From Lojkania enalia (taxonomy: Eukaryota; Ascomycota; Dothideomycetes; Pleosporales), in NCBI GenBank assembly GCA_010094045.1, contig ML986775.1, positions 29,137 through 93,136 on the forward strand: DNA of 64,000 nt. Direction: 5' to 3'. The position numbers and the translations under genes are program-made. Within the stretch, counting starts at the first letter, position 1, and each line of letters begins with the position of its first letter. The notes beneath the pieces are model-generated. The model worked only from the letters and a program-made list of their open reading frames with translations, did not search any database and had not been told where the DNA came from. Below, piece after piece: positions 47,249-58,584 of the stretch.

Positions 47249-48098
47249 NNNNNNNNNNNNNNNNNNNNNNNNNNNNNNNNNNNNNNNNNNNNNNNNNNNN
47301 NNNNNNNNNNNNNNNNNNNNNNNNNNNNNNNNNNNNNNNNNNNNNNNNNNNNNNNNNNNNNNNNNNNNNNNNNNNNNNNNNNNNNNNNNNNNNNNNNNNN
47401 NNNNNNNNNNNNNNNNNNNNNNNNNNNNNNNNNNNNNNNNNNNNNNNNNNNNNNNNNNNNNNNNNNNNNNNNNNNNNNNNNNNNNNNNNNNNNNNNNNNN
47501 NNNNNNNNNNNNNNNNNNNNNNNNNNNNNNNNNNNNNNNNNNNNNNNNNNNNNNNNNNNNNNNNNNNNNNNNNNNNNNNNNNNNNNNNNNNNNNNNNNNN
47601 NNNNNNNNNNNNNNNNNNNNNNNNNNNNNNNNNNNNNNNNNNNNNNNNNNNNNNNNNNNNNNNNNNNNNNNNNNNNNNNNNNNNNNNNNNNNNNNNNNNN
47701 NNNNNNNNNNNNNNNNNNNNNNNNNNNNNNNNNNNNNNNNNNNNNNNNNNNNNNNNNNNNNNNNNNNNNNNNNNNNNNNNNNNNNNNNNNNNNNNNNNNN
47801 NNNNNNNNNNNNNNNNNNNNNNNNNNNNNNNNNNNNNNNNNNNNNNNNNNNNNNNNNNNNNNNNNNNNNNNNNNNNNNNNNNNNNNNNNNNNNNNNNNNN
47901 NNNNNNNNNNNNNNNNNNNNNNNNNNNNNNNNNNNNNNNNNNNNNNNNNNNNNNNNNNNNNNNNNNNNNNNNNNNNNNNNNNNNNNNNNNNNNNNNNNNN
48001 NNNNNNNNNNNNNNNNNNNNNNNNNNNNNNNNNNNNNNNNNNNNNNNNNNNNNNNNNNNNNNNNNNNNNNNNNNNNNNNNNNNNNNNNNNNNNNNNNN
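47249..48098. other. Assembly gap (850 N) in the repeat array
   Basis: The gap begins within the fourth unit and ends in RIP-mutated AT-rich DNA. It hides the true repeat number, the end of the NLR gene and the transition to the repeat block. Confidence 0.95.
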
Positions 48099-49767
48099 AG
48101 AAGGCTTAGGATTGTATACAATCTATTGTTAACCATTACTAGTAACCGATTAATTAGTAGATCGGTGATATAGTCTACCTAAATACTAAAAACCTTACGG
48201 TCTAGAAACTAAGCTGAAAGCTATCCAATTAATAGGAGGGCCCTTTTAAAGTACTAGAATAGGTTAGAAACTTATACCGTTTACAGCTACCTCTAGGGTT
48301 GAGAATATATAATATCTTCGCACCAAACCTACTGTATAAGAACCCCTAGGACCCTCTACTAGGGTAAGAAGCTCCGAAACCACCTGCTATCGCTATTAAG
48401 GGGGTAGAAGAGTAGGAGGTTGAGGAAATACTAGCTAGTAAGCTGTATTATAAGACCCTTAAATACCGTATAAAATGGGTAGAATATAATCCTAACCCGG
48501 TCTAGTATAAAGCCTTAAATTTTATAGGTTTACTTTACAAGCTAAAAGCTTTTTATAATAAGTATCCGAATTAGCTAGAACCCCTAAAAGCCCTAACTAA
48601 ATAGATTAAGGTATATAAGAATGGTATAGAGAATATAGATTACCTGGTAGATAATAACGTATAAGAGTTAAGTAGTAGATTAAAAAACTAAAGTATAGGC
48701 CCGAAATTACTCCTCTATAGAATCTAGAGGGTCTAACAGTAGGCTGTTAGATACCTCCCTAGTCCTCTCCTCCTCTACTCTTCTTCCTCTTCTTTCCCTC
48801 CGGACTCCCCCTAAACCTCTTCTACCTTATCCTTAGCCGCCTAAAAGCGCCGCAATATCAGCCTAAAGGCTAGATACTAGAGCCTCTAAGGCTGAAACCC
48901 GACGGAGTAATTTAGTACCCTAGTAGAATAAAGCTACTTAGATACTAGCTATAGGAAGGCTATCTTCCTAACTTTTTATAATCTAGGCTATAAGCACTAG
49001 ACTATAAGTAGATTCTAAAACAGCCTTAAAGGCTACCTTTTTATCCTCCTTATCCCCTGCGTATCAGGCTACTACCTATAGTTTAAGATAGCCCCGGAGG
49101 ACTAGAAACTCCTCCTTATAGTAGGAGGGGATCTATAAGTACGTTAATAGTAAGTACTCTACTAGTATTAAATACGATTTGTACGGGGTTGTACTTTTTA
49201 TTTTATGAGGTGTAATACTCGCATTTTTTTAATCTTAGAGACTGAAAGAAAAATATTATATACTGCCCGCAGGCGAGTATATATATAGCCTGAAAGTAGA
49301 TAACCTAGAAGGCCTCTAAAGAAACTTTAGAAGGCGGGTAGAGTAGTATATTAATTAATTTTTTCTATAAGGCGTTAGTAATACTTTAATAATTAATAGT
49401 TCTAGGGACGCGCAATAATACGTATAGAGTAGAAGTTATTATTTAGTTAAGGAAGCTTAGTTAATAGCGACCTAGTAATATACTAAGGCTAGTAAACGCT
49501 CGTTGCTATACGCGACGAAATTGCAATATTAATAAACTATTATAATAGTAGTTACTAGCCGATATATAGGTCAATTATACTTACCGCGAAAACTTTACTT
49601 AATATTACGTTAATAAACGCATCTCTATAGGTAACCGCGCGTATTAGCTCTTACTAATAAATACCTCCTCGAAGAAATTTCTTTATACTAGAACCCATCC
49701 GTAATAGCCCCGATTCCCTCCCAAACTAGTATAGATAGAGACTATCAGCCTACGAGGAGGGGGGTAG
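48099..49767. other. RIP-mutated AT-rich sequence
   Basis: TA-rich sequence with few CA and TG dinucleotides and frequent TAG/TAA in all frames, as RIP produces. No element was recognised, though its compositional state matches the flanking retroelements. Confidence 0.6.
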
Positions 49768-50046
49768 TATAATAATGCAAAGAAATCGTTCCACGAAAAG
49801 CTTTATATACAACCTTATCCTAAAGCTTTTCGCTTATCTTATCCTACCCCCAATTCTACCTCTTTTCCCTTCCGTATATAGTTGCATACTCCCTTATAAG
49901 TAGCTTAGTAGTTCTTCTATATCCTTTCGTATAAGGCCTATAGGTGTTAATAGAATTTCTAGGTCCCTGAACCCCCACACACTCCCATATGCCTCTAAGT
50001 GGATTCGTGCCGTATTCGGACCTATTATCTTGCCTGCGCCATTACA
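49768..50046 (+). repeat. Solo LTR of the Ty3/gypsy family
   Basis: A 279-bp copy aligns over its length to the LTRs at 58306-58584 and 63377-63654 (blocks AAAGAAATCGTTC, AAGTAGCTTAGTAGTTCTTC, GTTAATAGAATT). Sequences on both sides are not element internal. It is less RIP-mutated than the others (retains AATGCAAAG and GCGCCATTACA), so it helps to infer the original LTR, which probably ran from TGTAATAATGC to GCCATTACA. Confidence 0.85.
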
Positions 50047-50699
50047 AAGATAGTAGTATATTATCTTTACTTTCGTTTTAATTTAATATAATTTCCGAGA
50101 TTAGTAAAAAGTTTAAACTAGTAGAAAATAGGGCTTTAAATAGAGTAGGATAGGATATTAACCTCTTCTCTTAATTCTAAATTATATTACTTTATTAATA
50201 AATTTATATATTAGATCTTCTATCTTCTATTTTAATAGCTATTTCTTACTAATATATATCTATTTAGTTAGTTTAGATCTTTCTTCGTCCGTAGACCTAG
50301 ACCTTTTAAGAGTACTCCTAAAATTAATATAGTAGACATTTTTAAAATAAAACTAGAGCTTTTATAATAATATAAATAACTTTTTATAATTAAACTTATT
50401 TAGAAAGTATATTAGTAACTTAGAATTTTTAGAATACTAATTATAGATATAGTCTTTCTATTTAGCTATCTTAGGGGACTACTATATTCGTATTATAGAG
50501 GGTAGGGACTTATCGCCTAAATATTTAGGATAGAACCCTAGAGCGGTAAGTATTCTTCTATAAATTAGTAGGTTATACTATATAGAGATTGTTTTAGGCT
50601 TATCTAAATAGGCTTAGTAATAAGCGTTTTAATAAACACCCTACTTTAAGCTACTTAAGTGTACTAGGTAACTACTAAATAGATGCTTAGAGCGACCCT
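50047..50699. other. RIP-saturated sequence, unidentified
   Basis: AT-rich with almost no CA/TG dinucleotides. It may be the eroded 3' part of the LINE on the minus strand, but protein similarity is no longer visible. Confidence 0.5.
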
Positions 50700-51280
50700 A
50701 CTTTACTTAACTTATCCGGTATTTAATTAAAATATCCGCACCTTATAAATATATTATAGATATATCCGCTGCATATATATTTAAGGTAGTTGATTTTCCT
50801 ATATATTCCATTCTCTTTATACTACATCTATCCTGCGTCTAATTTAACACTATTATAGCTACGCCTACATAGCCGTTGACTGCACTTGCGTCAGTATATA
50901 TATAGTGCTTCTTTCTCTATATCGTTGTGCTCTTCGATTGCAGCGTCCTTAGACTCTGTAATACGTGTGGGAGGCGGTGTCTACTATAGTAGGACGACAT
51001 ATTGACAGCGTTTCTCTAGGCGGTGGAGCTGTACGTTGTATTTGTTTGCTAGAGTATTAGAGAGTCGGGCTAGAGGGCTGTTAACCTGGTCGCTCCGTGC
51101 GGTGACAATTTTATCGTATAGCGGGCTAGTTCTAATACGCATTATAGCCTCGAGCGCTGTTTACTCGAGTCTCTGTCGTGTCGGGAGTAGGTATACTTCT
51201 ACATCTACTGCGGCTCTGGCGGTTGTCCTGAAGGCTCCGGTGATGATTTGTACTGTACGTCTCTGGATGGACTAACGCCG
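50700..51280 (-). mobile_element. LINE (non-LTR retrotransposon) fragment, RT end and RNase H
   Basis: On the minus strand, 51275 to about 50995 reads [51 protein letters not shown] and KYNVQLHRLEKR, matching the region between reverse transcriptase and RNase H of fungal Tad/I-like LINEs. About 50906-50760 reads YTDASAVNGYVGVAIIVLN and YIGKSTTLNIYAAD, the RNase H start. Frame shifts and stops make it dead. RIP is moderate at the 5' side and stronger toward 50.7 kb. Confidence 0.75.
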
Positions 51281-51367
51281 CTATAGCGGGCGAAAGAAAA
51301 CAGGAGGGAGGTAATAGTAAGGTTGCTGCAGTCGTACGTTAATCTCTCTCAATACCCAATCCAGCGG

Positions 51368-51392
51368 CGAAACCGATTACTAATCGGTTTCG
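51368..51392. repeat. Perfect 12-bp-arm palindrome
   Basis: The arm CGAAACCGATTA is followed by one C and its exact reverse complement. It lies between the LINE fragment and the hydrolase relic. It could mark an element boundary or insertion junction. Confidence 0.7.
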
Positions 51393-51691
51393 AGGAGGTA
51401 CCTCACGGAAACCTTCTAAAATAGATTATTTATATACTTCTACTCTACGACTTTCAACCCTCTGTAGTCCTTATACTTCTAAACTTCTATATAGAGAATA
51501 TCTAAATAAAGCCTTTTAGGTATTCTACTAGCCACTATTCCTCCTTAATTTTAGAGTTCTAATTCTTATCCTACTATTTATATTTATAAATAATACTTAA
51601 TAATCTCTACTTTTAAGCAACTTAAAATAAACCTAGAATCCAGCGAGCTCGCGGGACTCGGTCGCACTAAATGGTTTTTGAAAGAAGGTAA

Positions 51692-52139
51692 TAGATACTT
51701 TATAGTAGACAGCCCAGTCGGGTTATTAGCGTAGCTATTTGAGACGCTGCACGACTGGGTGGATGACTATAAATGGACGGACGACGAAATCCTGACCTAG
51801 ATCAGTATATACTATTTCTCGCATGCAGGTCCCGCTGCTGCATCTAGCTACATCTACTATACTATCGAGTATGCCGAAACTTCTCCCTTTCCTGTTACGC
51901 AGAAGTACTCTAAGGTACCTCTAGGACTTTCTCGGTTTCCGCAAGACCTAATCTTACTGCTTAAGCTGTAGAATTAGACTCTAGGACCGGTCGTATTTGA
52001 GAAGGAATATATAAAGGGTAGCTACTTTACGGTATAGGAGAATCCGGATGCTATCGTTGATGATCTGCGCACTATGTTCGGGAAGGGCGGTGGTGCCTAT
52101 AGTATCGTCACGGGAAATTCTGGGTATAATGCTGCATAA
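51692..52139 (+). pseudogene. Epoxide hydrolase-like relic (C-terminal part)
   Basis: A single plus-strand frame reads as the C-terminal half of an alpha/beta-hydrolase of the epoxide hydrolase group: VDSPVGLLA, LHDWVDDYKWTDDEILT, ISIYYFSHAGPAAASSYIYY, VPLGLSRFPQDL, TLGPVVFEKEYIKGSYF, and [20 protein letters not shown], ending at 52139. The five in-frame stops are all TAG at places where Trp or a similar residue is expected (A*LFE, LT*IS, L*N*T, V*EN), which is the G-to-A signature of RIP. No frameshift is needed. The upstream half was not traced. Confidence 0.75.
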
Positions 52140-52888
52140 TAGTAGATTCGTTGCTGATGCGCGACCAATATCGTCTATCCTCTAGTACTGGAAGGTAAAA
52201 AGCAAGTTCTATAGATACATGTCCTAAATCAGAATAATATTGCAAGACTTTTTATATTTGATGTTGAAGCAACTATACTATCTTCTATCCAATTCCCTAT
52301 CTTCGCGCTTAGCCATACTTAAATAGATGCTTCATCTATCGGGAATGCATCAAGAAACTAGTGCATAAGATTTTACAGGCAAAGCACTATGGCGCGGGAG
52401 AAGCTGCTAACAGAGGCGTAAAGGCTTAGCACGTCGTCCATCTAGTTCAGCAGCATGCGTGTGGTGGTGAGTGTTTCGGCGCCGCGAACAGCGGCAAAAA
52501 GTATACGACACGACAGAGCCGCCGATCGCAAAGACAACACATCTGGTAGGTTGGATAATATCATCTGTAATAACTTAACAAAAAGTTTTTTAAGTGGATA
52601 TAAGTGTTATAAAGAGCGCAAGAATGGGAGGAAAGCTAAGGCGAATACTTCCGTACAAGAAAGACGTTGGTGTGGGAGGATATATTTAAACTCTTGCCGG
52701 ATCGGATGCTAGGCCTCGAACGCGCTGGTACATGCTCACAGCTGACTAATATCTACATGCCCGTGGCCATCACATTATACATAGCACTTCTCCCGCATGT
52801 ACGATGAGCAGATGTGGACTGAATGAGAGAAATAATGAATTGATTACGTTAGGGATTGCTTGTCTTTGAATTATCAGTCCCCCCAGTC
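52140..52888. other. Spacer with one unassigned frame
   Basis: An 85-codon frame at 52455-52712 is basic and has no recognised motif. The remaining sequence holds nothing identifiable. Confidence 0.35.
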
Positions 52889-53790
52889 TTAAGCGAAATG
52901 TTGAGGATTAACACCCCCTAAGACAATGTTAGAAATACCTACAAGGTAAGCCTCGATAAGTCCCATTTCATTTCCCCACGCAAGGACTTGTTGCTGGCCA
53001 CCGCTAGGGAGGTTTACTGAAGTTATAGTGTGGCAGTCGAGCTTATATGCCTGTGACGGATCGAGTCTACCCGTTAACGGATCCACCCAACGCGCGCCTT
53101 GGATGAATTTGACCCTTTGATCTACCTGCCAAACAGGTGGGGGTCCGCTATTCGGGCCGGCACGGCTTGATTGAAAACTAAGCTATGGTTGTCGGATATT
53201 GTTGGTTGGATTCTATACAAGAAGCATGCATTTAGTTCCAATCGCAATAATAAGGAAAACATTGAGGTTGGGATGTGCTGAATTTAAGCGAATTACTGCT
53301 TCCTCTAGGACATTCTTCCAGCTGCTAGGTCGGTCTAGCGTTGCCTTTTTGCATTCCACCCAAAGGTAATCTCTTTTCTAGGTTATTAGTTGTGCAGGAG
53401 TAAGTTTGACTGTTACAACATCTGGAATATGGGCCTCTATATCGTTAGTAGGTCTTCTGTTGACTTCCGTGTCAACAGCCCATACTAGACCCCCTGGTAT
53501 ATTTGTGGAATCCGGGAAGTACACCCTGCATATTGCTGCCCATAGATTGGTGATAGGACGTTCGTATTAAGCATCTAGACCACCATTAACTATAGCATAG
53601 TTGAGATCATTTATCTTCCGAGGCCTCGCGCTCCCCTGCTAGCTGCATCCGTCGCTGCTGGCGGCGCTCCTCACTAGGAGGAATTGGACTGGCAGATCGA
53701 GTCGTCGTACCCGATGGATTCGATGTACATAGTAGTGGAGAATGGCTAAACCGCTGCCTCTCGCGATCAAGTCGAAGCGGATCTCCCTCT
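52889..53790 (-). pseudogene. Relic of fungal hypothetical gene with PD-(D/E)XK-like pattern
   Basis: Read on the minus strand from about 53790, the gene begins with a charged segment (DRERQRFSHSPLLCTSNPSG then RSASPIPPSEERRQQRRMQL and GEREASEDK), changes frame near 53600, and continues RPITNLWAAICRVYFPDST, HIPDVVTVKL, RDYLWVECKKATLDRPSSW, NVFLIIAIGTKCMLLV, GARWVDPLTGRLDPSQAYKL, ending near 52889. Stops at about 53566, 53377, 53220 and 53193 are TAG or TAA of RIP type. The pair IPD...WVECKK resembles the D...ExK core of PD-(D/E)XK nuclease folds; this is an inference from pattern only. I recognise it as a conserved uncharacterised Pezizomycotina protein type. Confidence 0.55.
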
Positions 53791-54343
53791 TATCCTGCTA
53801 GAGCTCTCTAAGCCCTAGCCAACCCATCCCCTCAAAGAGTATTAGCAAAACTAGCCATAGATGGTTGTTATCGTTGAGCAGTAGAGCCGGGATTGTAATG
53901 TGTGGGAAAGGTTGAGTAAAAGATTTATTATGGGAGAAGAAAGCGGATTTCAATAGAAAAAACGCGTTTTCTAAGCTAGTAGCGGAGCTTACTGTATTTA
54001 TTTTAGGATTAGCGCCAGCACCACCGTAGAGATAGGAATAGCTTAAAACACCCAGCTTTAGGGCTTCAGTTGCCACAGCGGTTACAGTTGATCTGGATCA
54101 TTAGCTGTGCGTCCTCTACTATCAACCGGCCTGGAGTGTGACCTCCAGCGCTAACTACTAAAACAGCGCGTCATCAGTTGCTCCTATTGGTCATAAAAGA
54201 GATGGCTACAAATATGGTAGGCAACCAGTCCACTCTAAAACCCGCTTAGTGCCTTTACTTCACGCTTAGACTTCGTCCTCTTTTTGACTTTTACCCACCT
54301 TCGTCCCTTATTTCGGCATCTTTGTTCGTTTTATCGCTTCAGT
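53791..54343. other. Intergenic; unassigned minus frame
   Basis: A 92-codon minus frame (54076-53798) beginning MATEALKLGVLSYSYLYGGA has no known family. The region otherwise carries the 5' side of the FHA-kinase gene. Confidence 0.35.
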
Positions 54344-56049
54344 ATGGCTCGTCCTTGCCCTCATCCTCTTGCCTTGTTTTCCCTCCGTCCCTATCATAAA
54401 AACGAACGAGCCGAACGTCTTGTCGCCCATTCGAACAATAGCCACAATGTTTCAACATTATCCGATAGTACACTAGCTCTCGACGTCGGTTTCCATCTAC
54501 ACGGAAAATCGTCCAAAACTCTTGTAACACTAGGGCGAGGTGTTGATACTGACATCTACTTGGAAGGATCTGGCGTCTCAAGGGTCCAATGCTCATTCGA
54601 AATCGATTTAGATACCGGCGTCGTTATGCTTTACGACAGGTCGTTTCCTAGCTCGACTCAAGTCTTTGGTGAAAATGCCACGCCGTTCCAGCGTGAACGC
54701 GACCAGCGTAAAGTCCTCGTGCAGAAGGACCTCAACGCAATAATTGGAATGGGTGGTGAGCGGCGTGACCTAGTTCAATTCGAATTAGAATGGCATCAAG
54801 ATCCTACACAAACGGCGAAGGCCATTAAGGATTACGACGCCCTACCCTGCGGTCGAGTGGAGAACCCACGCCTCGCTCGAACTGTGGACGAGGCGCAAAC
54901 CGACCTGCCATCTCGACGGGAGACCAGACCCCACACGCCAGGACAGCGGCAGCTGAAGATGAGATATTTGACAGTGGGACCTAAGCTTGGATCCGGGCAG
55001 TTTGGAACCGTACACAAAGCCATCGATGTGGACTCGGGGAAGTTGATGGCCGTTAAGATACTAGTGCGACCTACGAGAGCGTCAGAGCAAGAAGACTGGA
55101 GACAATCATTGTATTATGCTTTAAAGCGCGAAGTCGAGACTCTTTCTGAGATAAGCCACGTAAGTAGGTCTTCTTAAACCACTTATGCTCGTGAAACTGA
55201 TATCTGTGCTAGCCACACATCGTCGATTATATCACGTCACAAGGCTGAGACGAACCAAAGGTGGAGATATTTATGGGCCTGAAAGAAGGGACCTTGGAAA
55301 CATTGATCGACAGCGGAGCCGATGCGTCTGCCGTTGCGAACTCCGCCTTCCCACAAATGCTACAGGCGCTTGACTGTATTGCGTGGAAGGGCATCATTCA
55401 TCGAGGAGTGAAGCCAGAGAACGTCCTCTACGTATCGCTATCGCAGCCGGACAGTCAATATCAGTTCCAGCTGGGAGATTTTGGACTCTGCAACCGTATT
55501 ATTGACGCTGCAACATTTGCCGGCACCTACCTTTACATGCCCCCCGAGATGCTTCAAGAAGGGGATCAGACACATAAAGTGGACGTTTGGTCACTCTTTG
55601 TCACGATGATGTGGATATTGGATGCAGGGGGGTTTCGTCAGAGGTCCAATCGGTTTAAGAGTGTTGCGGAGGTTCAGCGGGCGGTTTTGCCTGCAGCCTC
55701 TAACGTGGACTCGGTTTCGGAGATTAGGGAAATGGCGTTCGTCAACCCGGAAGAACGTGCTTCTGCAGCACAGATGCTTGTCGAGTACTTCGACGGAGCA
55801 GGACTCAGCACTCCACGGAATCAGGTCCCGGCTCTCACTAGCAGCCCTCCTCCCGTTATCGGCGCCGCCAGAGCCCCGCTCCCAGCCTCTCCCTCTTCGA
55901 CAACTCGAACTGTACAAACAAAACCTAGAGGTTTTCAAATGAATGCGAATATATTTGCAGCAGCTCAGTACCGTGTCGACAAAACGCGTCACCCTCTTCA
56001 AGCAAAACCCTTCCGCCAGCGGGAGATCCGGCCAAAAACCACCTACTAA
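54344..56049 (+). pseudogene. FHA-domain protein kinase copy with in-frame stop and altered HRD motif
   Basis: Two exons (54344-55159, 55213-56049; 53-nt intron) encode a 551-codon frame. An FHA domain covers residues ~40-130 (VTLGRGVDTDIYLEGSGVSR), and a protein kinase domain covers ~210-445: glycine loop LGSGQFGTVHKA, lysine LMAVKILV, LGDFGLCNRI, TYLYMPPEM and VDVWSLFVTMMWIL. Two defects are visible. A TGA at 55246-55248 follows TSQG, where Trp is likely in homologs (TGG to TGA, RIP-like). The catalytic HRD reads HRGVKPEN (Asp to Gly), which is not a RIP change. The remaining frame is otherwise intact. A Pro/Ser-rich tail follows. It is therefore a pseudogene or a pseudokinase; if the TGA is a sequence error the protein would still lack the catalytic base. 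Confidence 0.8.
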
Positions 56050-57392
56050 GGGTTGGATTTTTAGCGAATGCAATGTTAGGTTGTTCCTCTTCATGCTTGT
56101 TCTAAGTTTGGGGGGCGAGGAATATTAGTGTGGGAATCGCAAAGGCAGTTTTGGAAAGGTCAAATGTTCAGAAACCCATGGGGCGCAGCGGAGTTCATAG
56201 CTACACTCAGTGCCGGTCCTTAAAGAAGGGAAGTTTCTTTCGGCGTTTAATGAGGCTGATCAAGTTGAGGACTTCTCCTGCAAGGCGTCTTGGCTGTGTG
56301 GAATTGATTGATTGATTGATTATATCATACTCGGTTCTAGCAGCCTCATCAGCCGCTATGCCAGAAAGCGGAGCAAAGGGCATGTTGCCAACGCGTGCTG
56401 GAATTGGCCAGCGACCCCCTCTACTATCCCTGGTCTAGCTCCTATTCATGCCAAGAAATGCCTTGCTTGTATCCTTTGTGTGTGGCTCATTGGCAGCCGC
56501 TGCTGCCGTCCATCTTGTGTCCTCATACCTTCAGTCTCACCCCAGGACATCAATCCGACCCTTCCTGGAGTCCTAGCCCCTCCATCTTCGTGCTGAGTTC
56601 CTATGTAGCAGTGTGTTGTGTGTGAAGAGGTCAACAAAGTCTTTGAAACGAGGCGTATGGGCGCTTAGGAGGGTTGGGCTTTGGCTGTTGTAGAGTCATC
56701 TGCACGAGCTGCCCCATTAGTTGTGGACATACGTGGGCGACCGCTGTCATACCTTGTCCACCTCCTCTGCTTTCTCATCCTCAACACCAGGCTGTTGCGT
56801 GTCCGTCCAAGAGAACCCGGGCGGATCGCTCTCTGTCACGCCGAGTCGCGTCTCCGGCGAGATCTCCCGCTCTCTAGAGACTGCTCCGGTAGCTTCGCAG
56901 AAGCTCAGGTCTTCCTAGTCTCTGGGGACACCGGCATGCGCACCTGCAGTTGTTTTGGTCGGGGTGATTTTGACTAGGCGACAACGAAGAGCCACAATTT
57001 CAGGCACCAAGACGTGGGGGCAGCTAACGATTGGTCGTCGCGCCCCAACAATGCGTGCAGGGCCTGGGTTTCTCCCGACGCGTTGACCGCCGAGCGCTTC
57101 AATGTTCGCGCTGCGGCAATATCTTCAAACCGCTGACACCCAATCAAACACACCGAGAAGTGCTGCTCCAAGAAAGGCAGGGAGAGTGGGGCTCGGCCTG
57201 GCCGTGGCCGGGCAGGTCGCGGCTAGGAATGATTGTTGTTAGTTTAAGGCTCTGCGTCGAGCTAAGATGAAAGGCTCAGCAGAGCACTTCGCGGTTTCGG
57301 TGGAGGACGTCTTCGCAATTTCTCGAGCTGTCACATTTCGCAACATATACGCTATGTAGTTCATTTGCAGCTAAGACGGTTACCTCCTGCCG
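56050..57392. other. Intergenic region, nothing recognised
   Basis: GC-normal sequence with short overlapping frames on both strands, none with a known motif. A short GATT repeat is present near 56306-56320. Confidence 0.4.
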
Positions 57393-57725
57393 CTAGACTT
57401 CGCCTGCCATTATCTTATCCCAAGATCGAACAAAAGCCCCAAAAATAAAGCTCTTCTCACTTGCAGCCCTGAAACCCTCATCCAATTCAACATATGGATG
57501 AAATGGCTGCCCTGGGGTTTGCAGGTTCTCCTCTACTTTTCGCCGGCGTGGTTGTGTGCCATTTGGCTGTGGATTATGGACTTGCGGAAATAGCATCTTC
57601 ATGGTGTTTATCATGCCCTCGGCGGTCTCTTTTTGCACCAGATCGCCATGTGCTTTTGTCCCTCCTACGGCTGTCTTCGTCTTGTCTTCCTCCCCAGAAC
57701 CATCGTGTCCCAACCCCTTTGTCAT
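57393..57725 (-). CDS. Small hypothetical protein
   Basis: A 110-codon ORF starts at ATG 57725 (context TTCACTATGACA) and encodes a charged, soluble peptide: basic and Gly-rich start, a central KETAEGMINTMKMLFPQVHN and C-terminal EKSFIFGAFVRSWDKIMAGE. A GTAAATATTC donor about 60 nt upstream would fit a 5' UTR intron. No homolog is recognised. The ORF sits in an un-RIPped patch just before the gypsy block. Confidence 0.4.
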   Translation of the reverse strand: MTKGLGHDGSGEEDKTKTAVGGTKAHGDLVQKETAEGMINTMKMLFPQVHNPQPNGTQPRRRKVEENLQTPGQPFHPYVELDEGFRAASEKSFIFGAFVRSWDKIMAGEV

Positions 57726-58305
57726 AGTGAATTTCTGTACGTGTGTGCATTAGCTCTAGACTAGAAGCAAACATAGAATATTTACCTAGACGAGAAGGCT
57801 TAATAGCAAGTGATGTTGGAGCGTGTGGGAGTTTGTTGAGATTGACATTCAGTGGATATGTAAGTTGATGGGGATGTGAGGCAGAACGAACTTGAGTGCG
57901 AGCGGGGTAAGAAGTTAGTGGCGTAGGCGCAGAGTCAGGTGAACTAAGTCTAACTAACGTGTTATATCAGTCATGCGCCAGCCCCAAAAACCACCAAAAA
58001 TCAGAAAAATCACACCTTAATATTTTAATAACAGCTTAATAATAAATTTTAAAATTATAATTAGCCCTTTATATCTATTTTAAGCCCCCTATTAGATTTA
58101 TAAACCTATTAACTAAAGATATAATAGGAGCTAAAACTTAATATCTTTATAATAGCTAGGCCTACTACTTAAAACTTTAAAAAGAGTTATAAAATAGATA
58201 AAAAAGGTTAACTATAAAATTTTAGAATTTATTACTATACTATTATTAAAATATTAAAATATAATTTTTCTAATTTTTAGTAGTTTTTAGAGCTAGTATA
58301 TAACT
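57726..58305. other. Boundary between normal and RIP-saturated DNA
   Basis: Up to about 58000 the sequence has normal composition; from about 58020 it becomes TA-dominated with almost no CA/TG. The change occurs within a few tens of bases, marking the edge of the retroelement block or an older repeat next to it. Confidence 0.6.
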
Positions 58306-58584
58306 TATAATAATATAAAGAAATCGTTCTATAAAAAGCTTTATATATAACCTTATCTTAAAGCTTTTCGCTTATTTTATCTTACCCCCAGTTCTACCCC
58401 TTTTCCCTTCTATATATAGTTGTATACTCTCTTATAAGTAGCTTAGTAGTTCTTCTATATTCTTTCGTATAAGGCTTATAGATGTTAATAGAATTCTTAG
58501 GTCCCTAAACCCCTATATACTCCTATATACCTCTAAGTAGATTTATACTATATTTAGACCTATTATCTTACCTATACTATTATA
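58306..58584 (+). repeat. 5' LTR of gypsy element
   Basis: It aligns to the solo LTR at 49768 and the LTR at 63377. Nearly all differences from the solo copy are C-to-T or G-to-A type. Confidence 0.85.

Noticed and set aside
47249..48173. Long open frame of the NLR continuing through the N gap
   Set aside because: The gap is undefined sequence and the far side is RIP-mutated DNA, so frame continuity there has no meaning.
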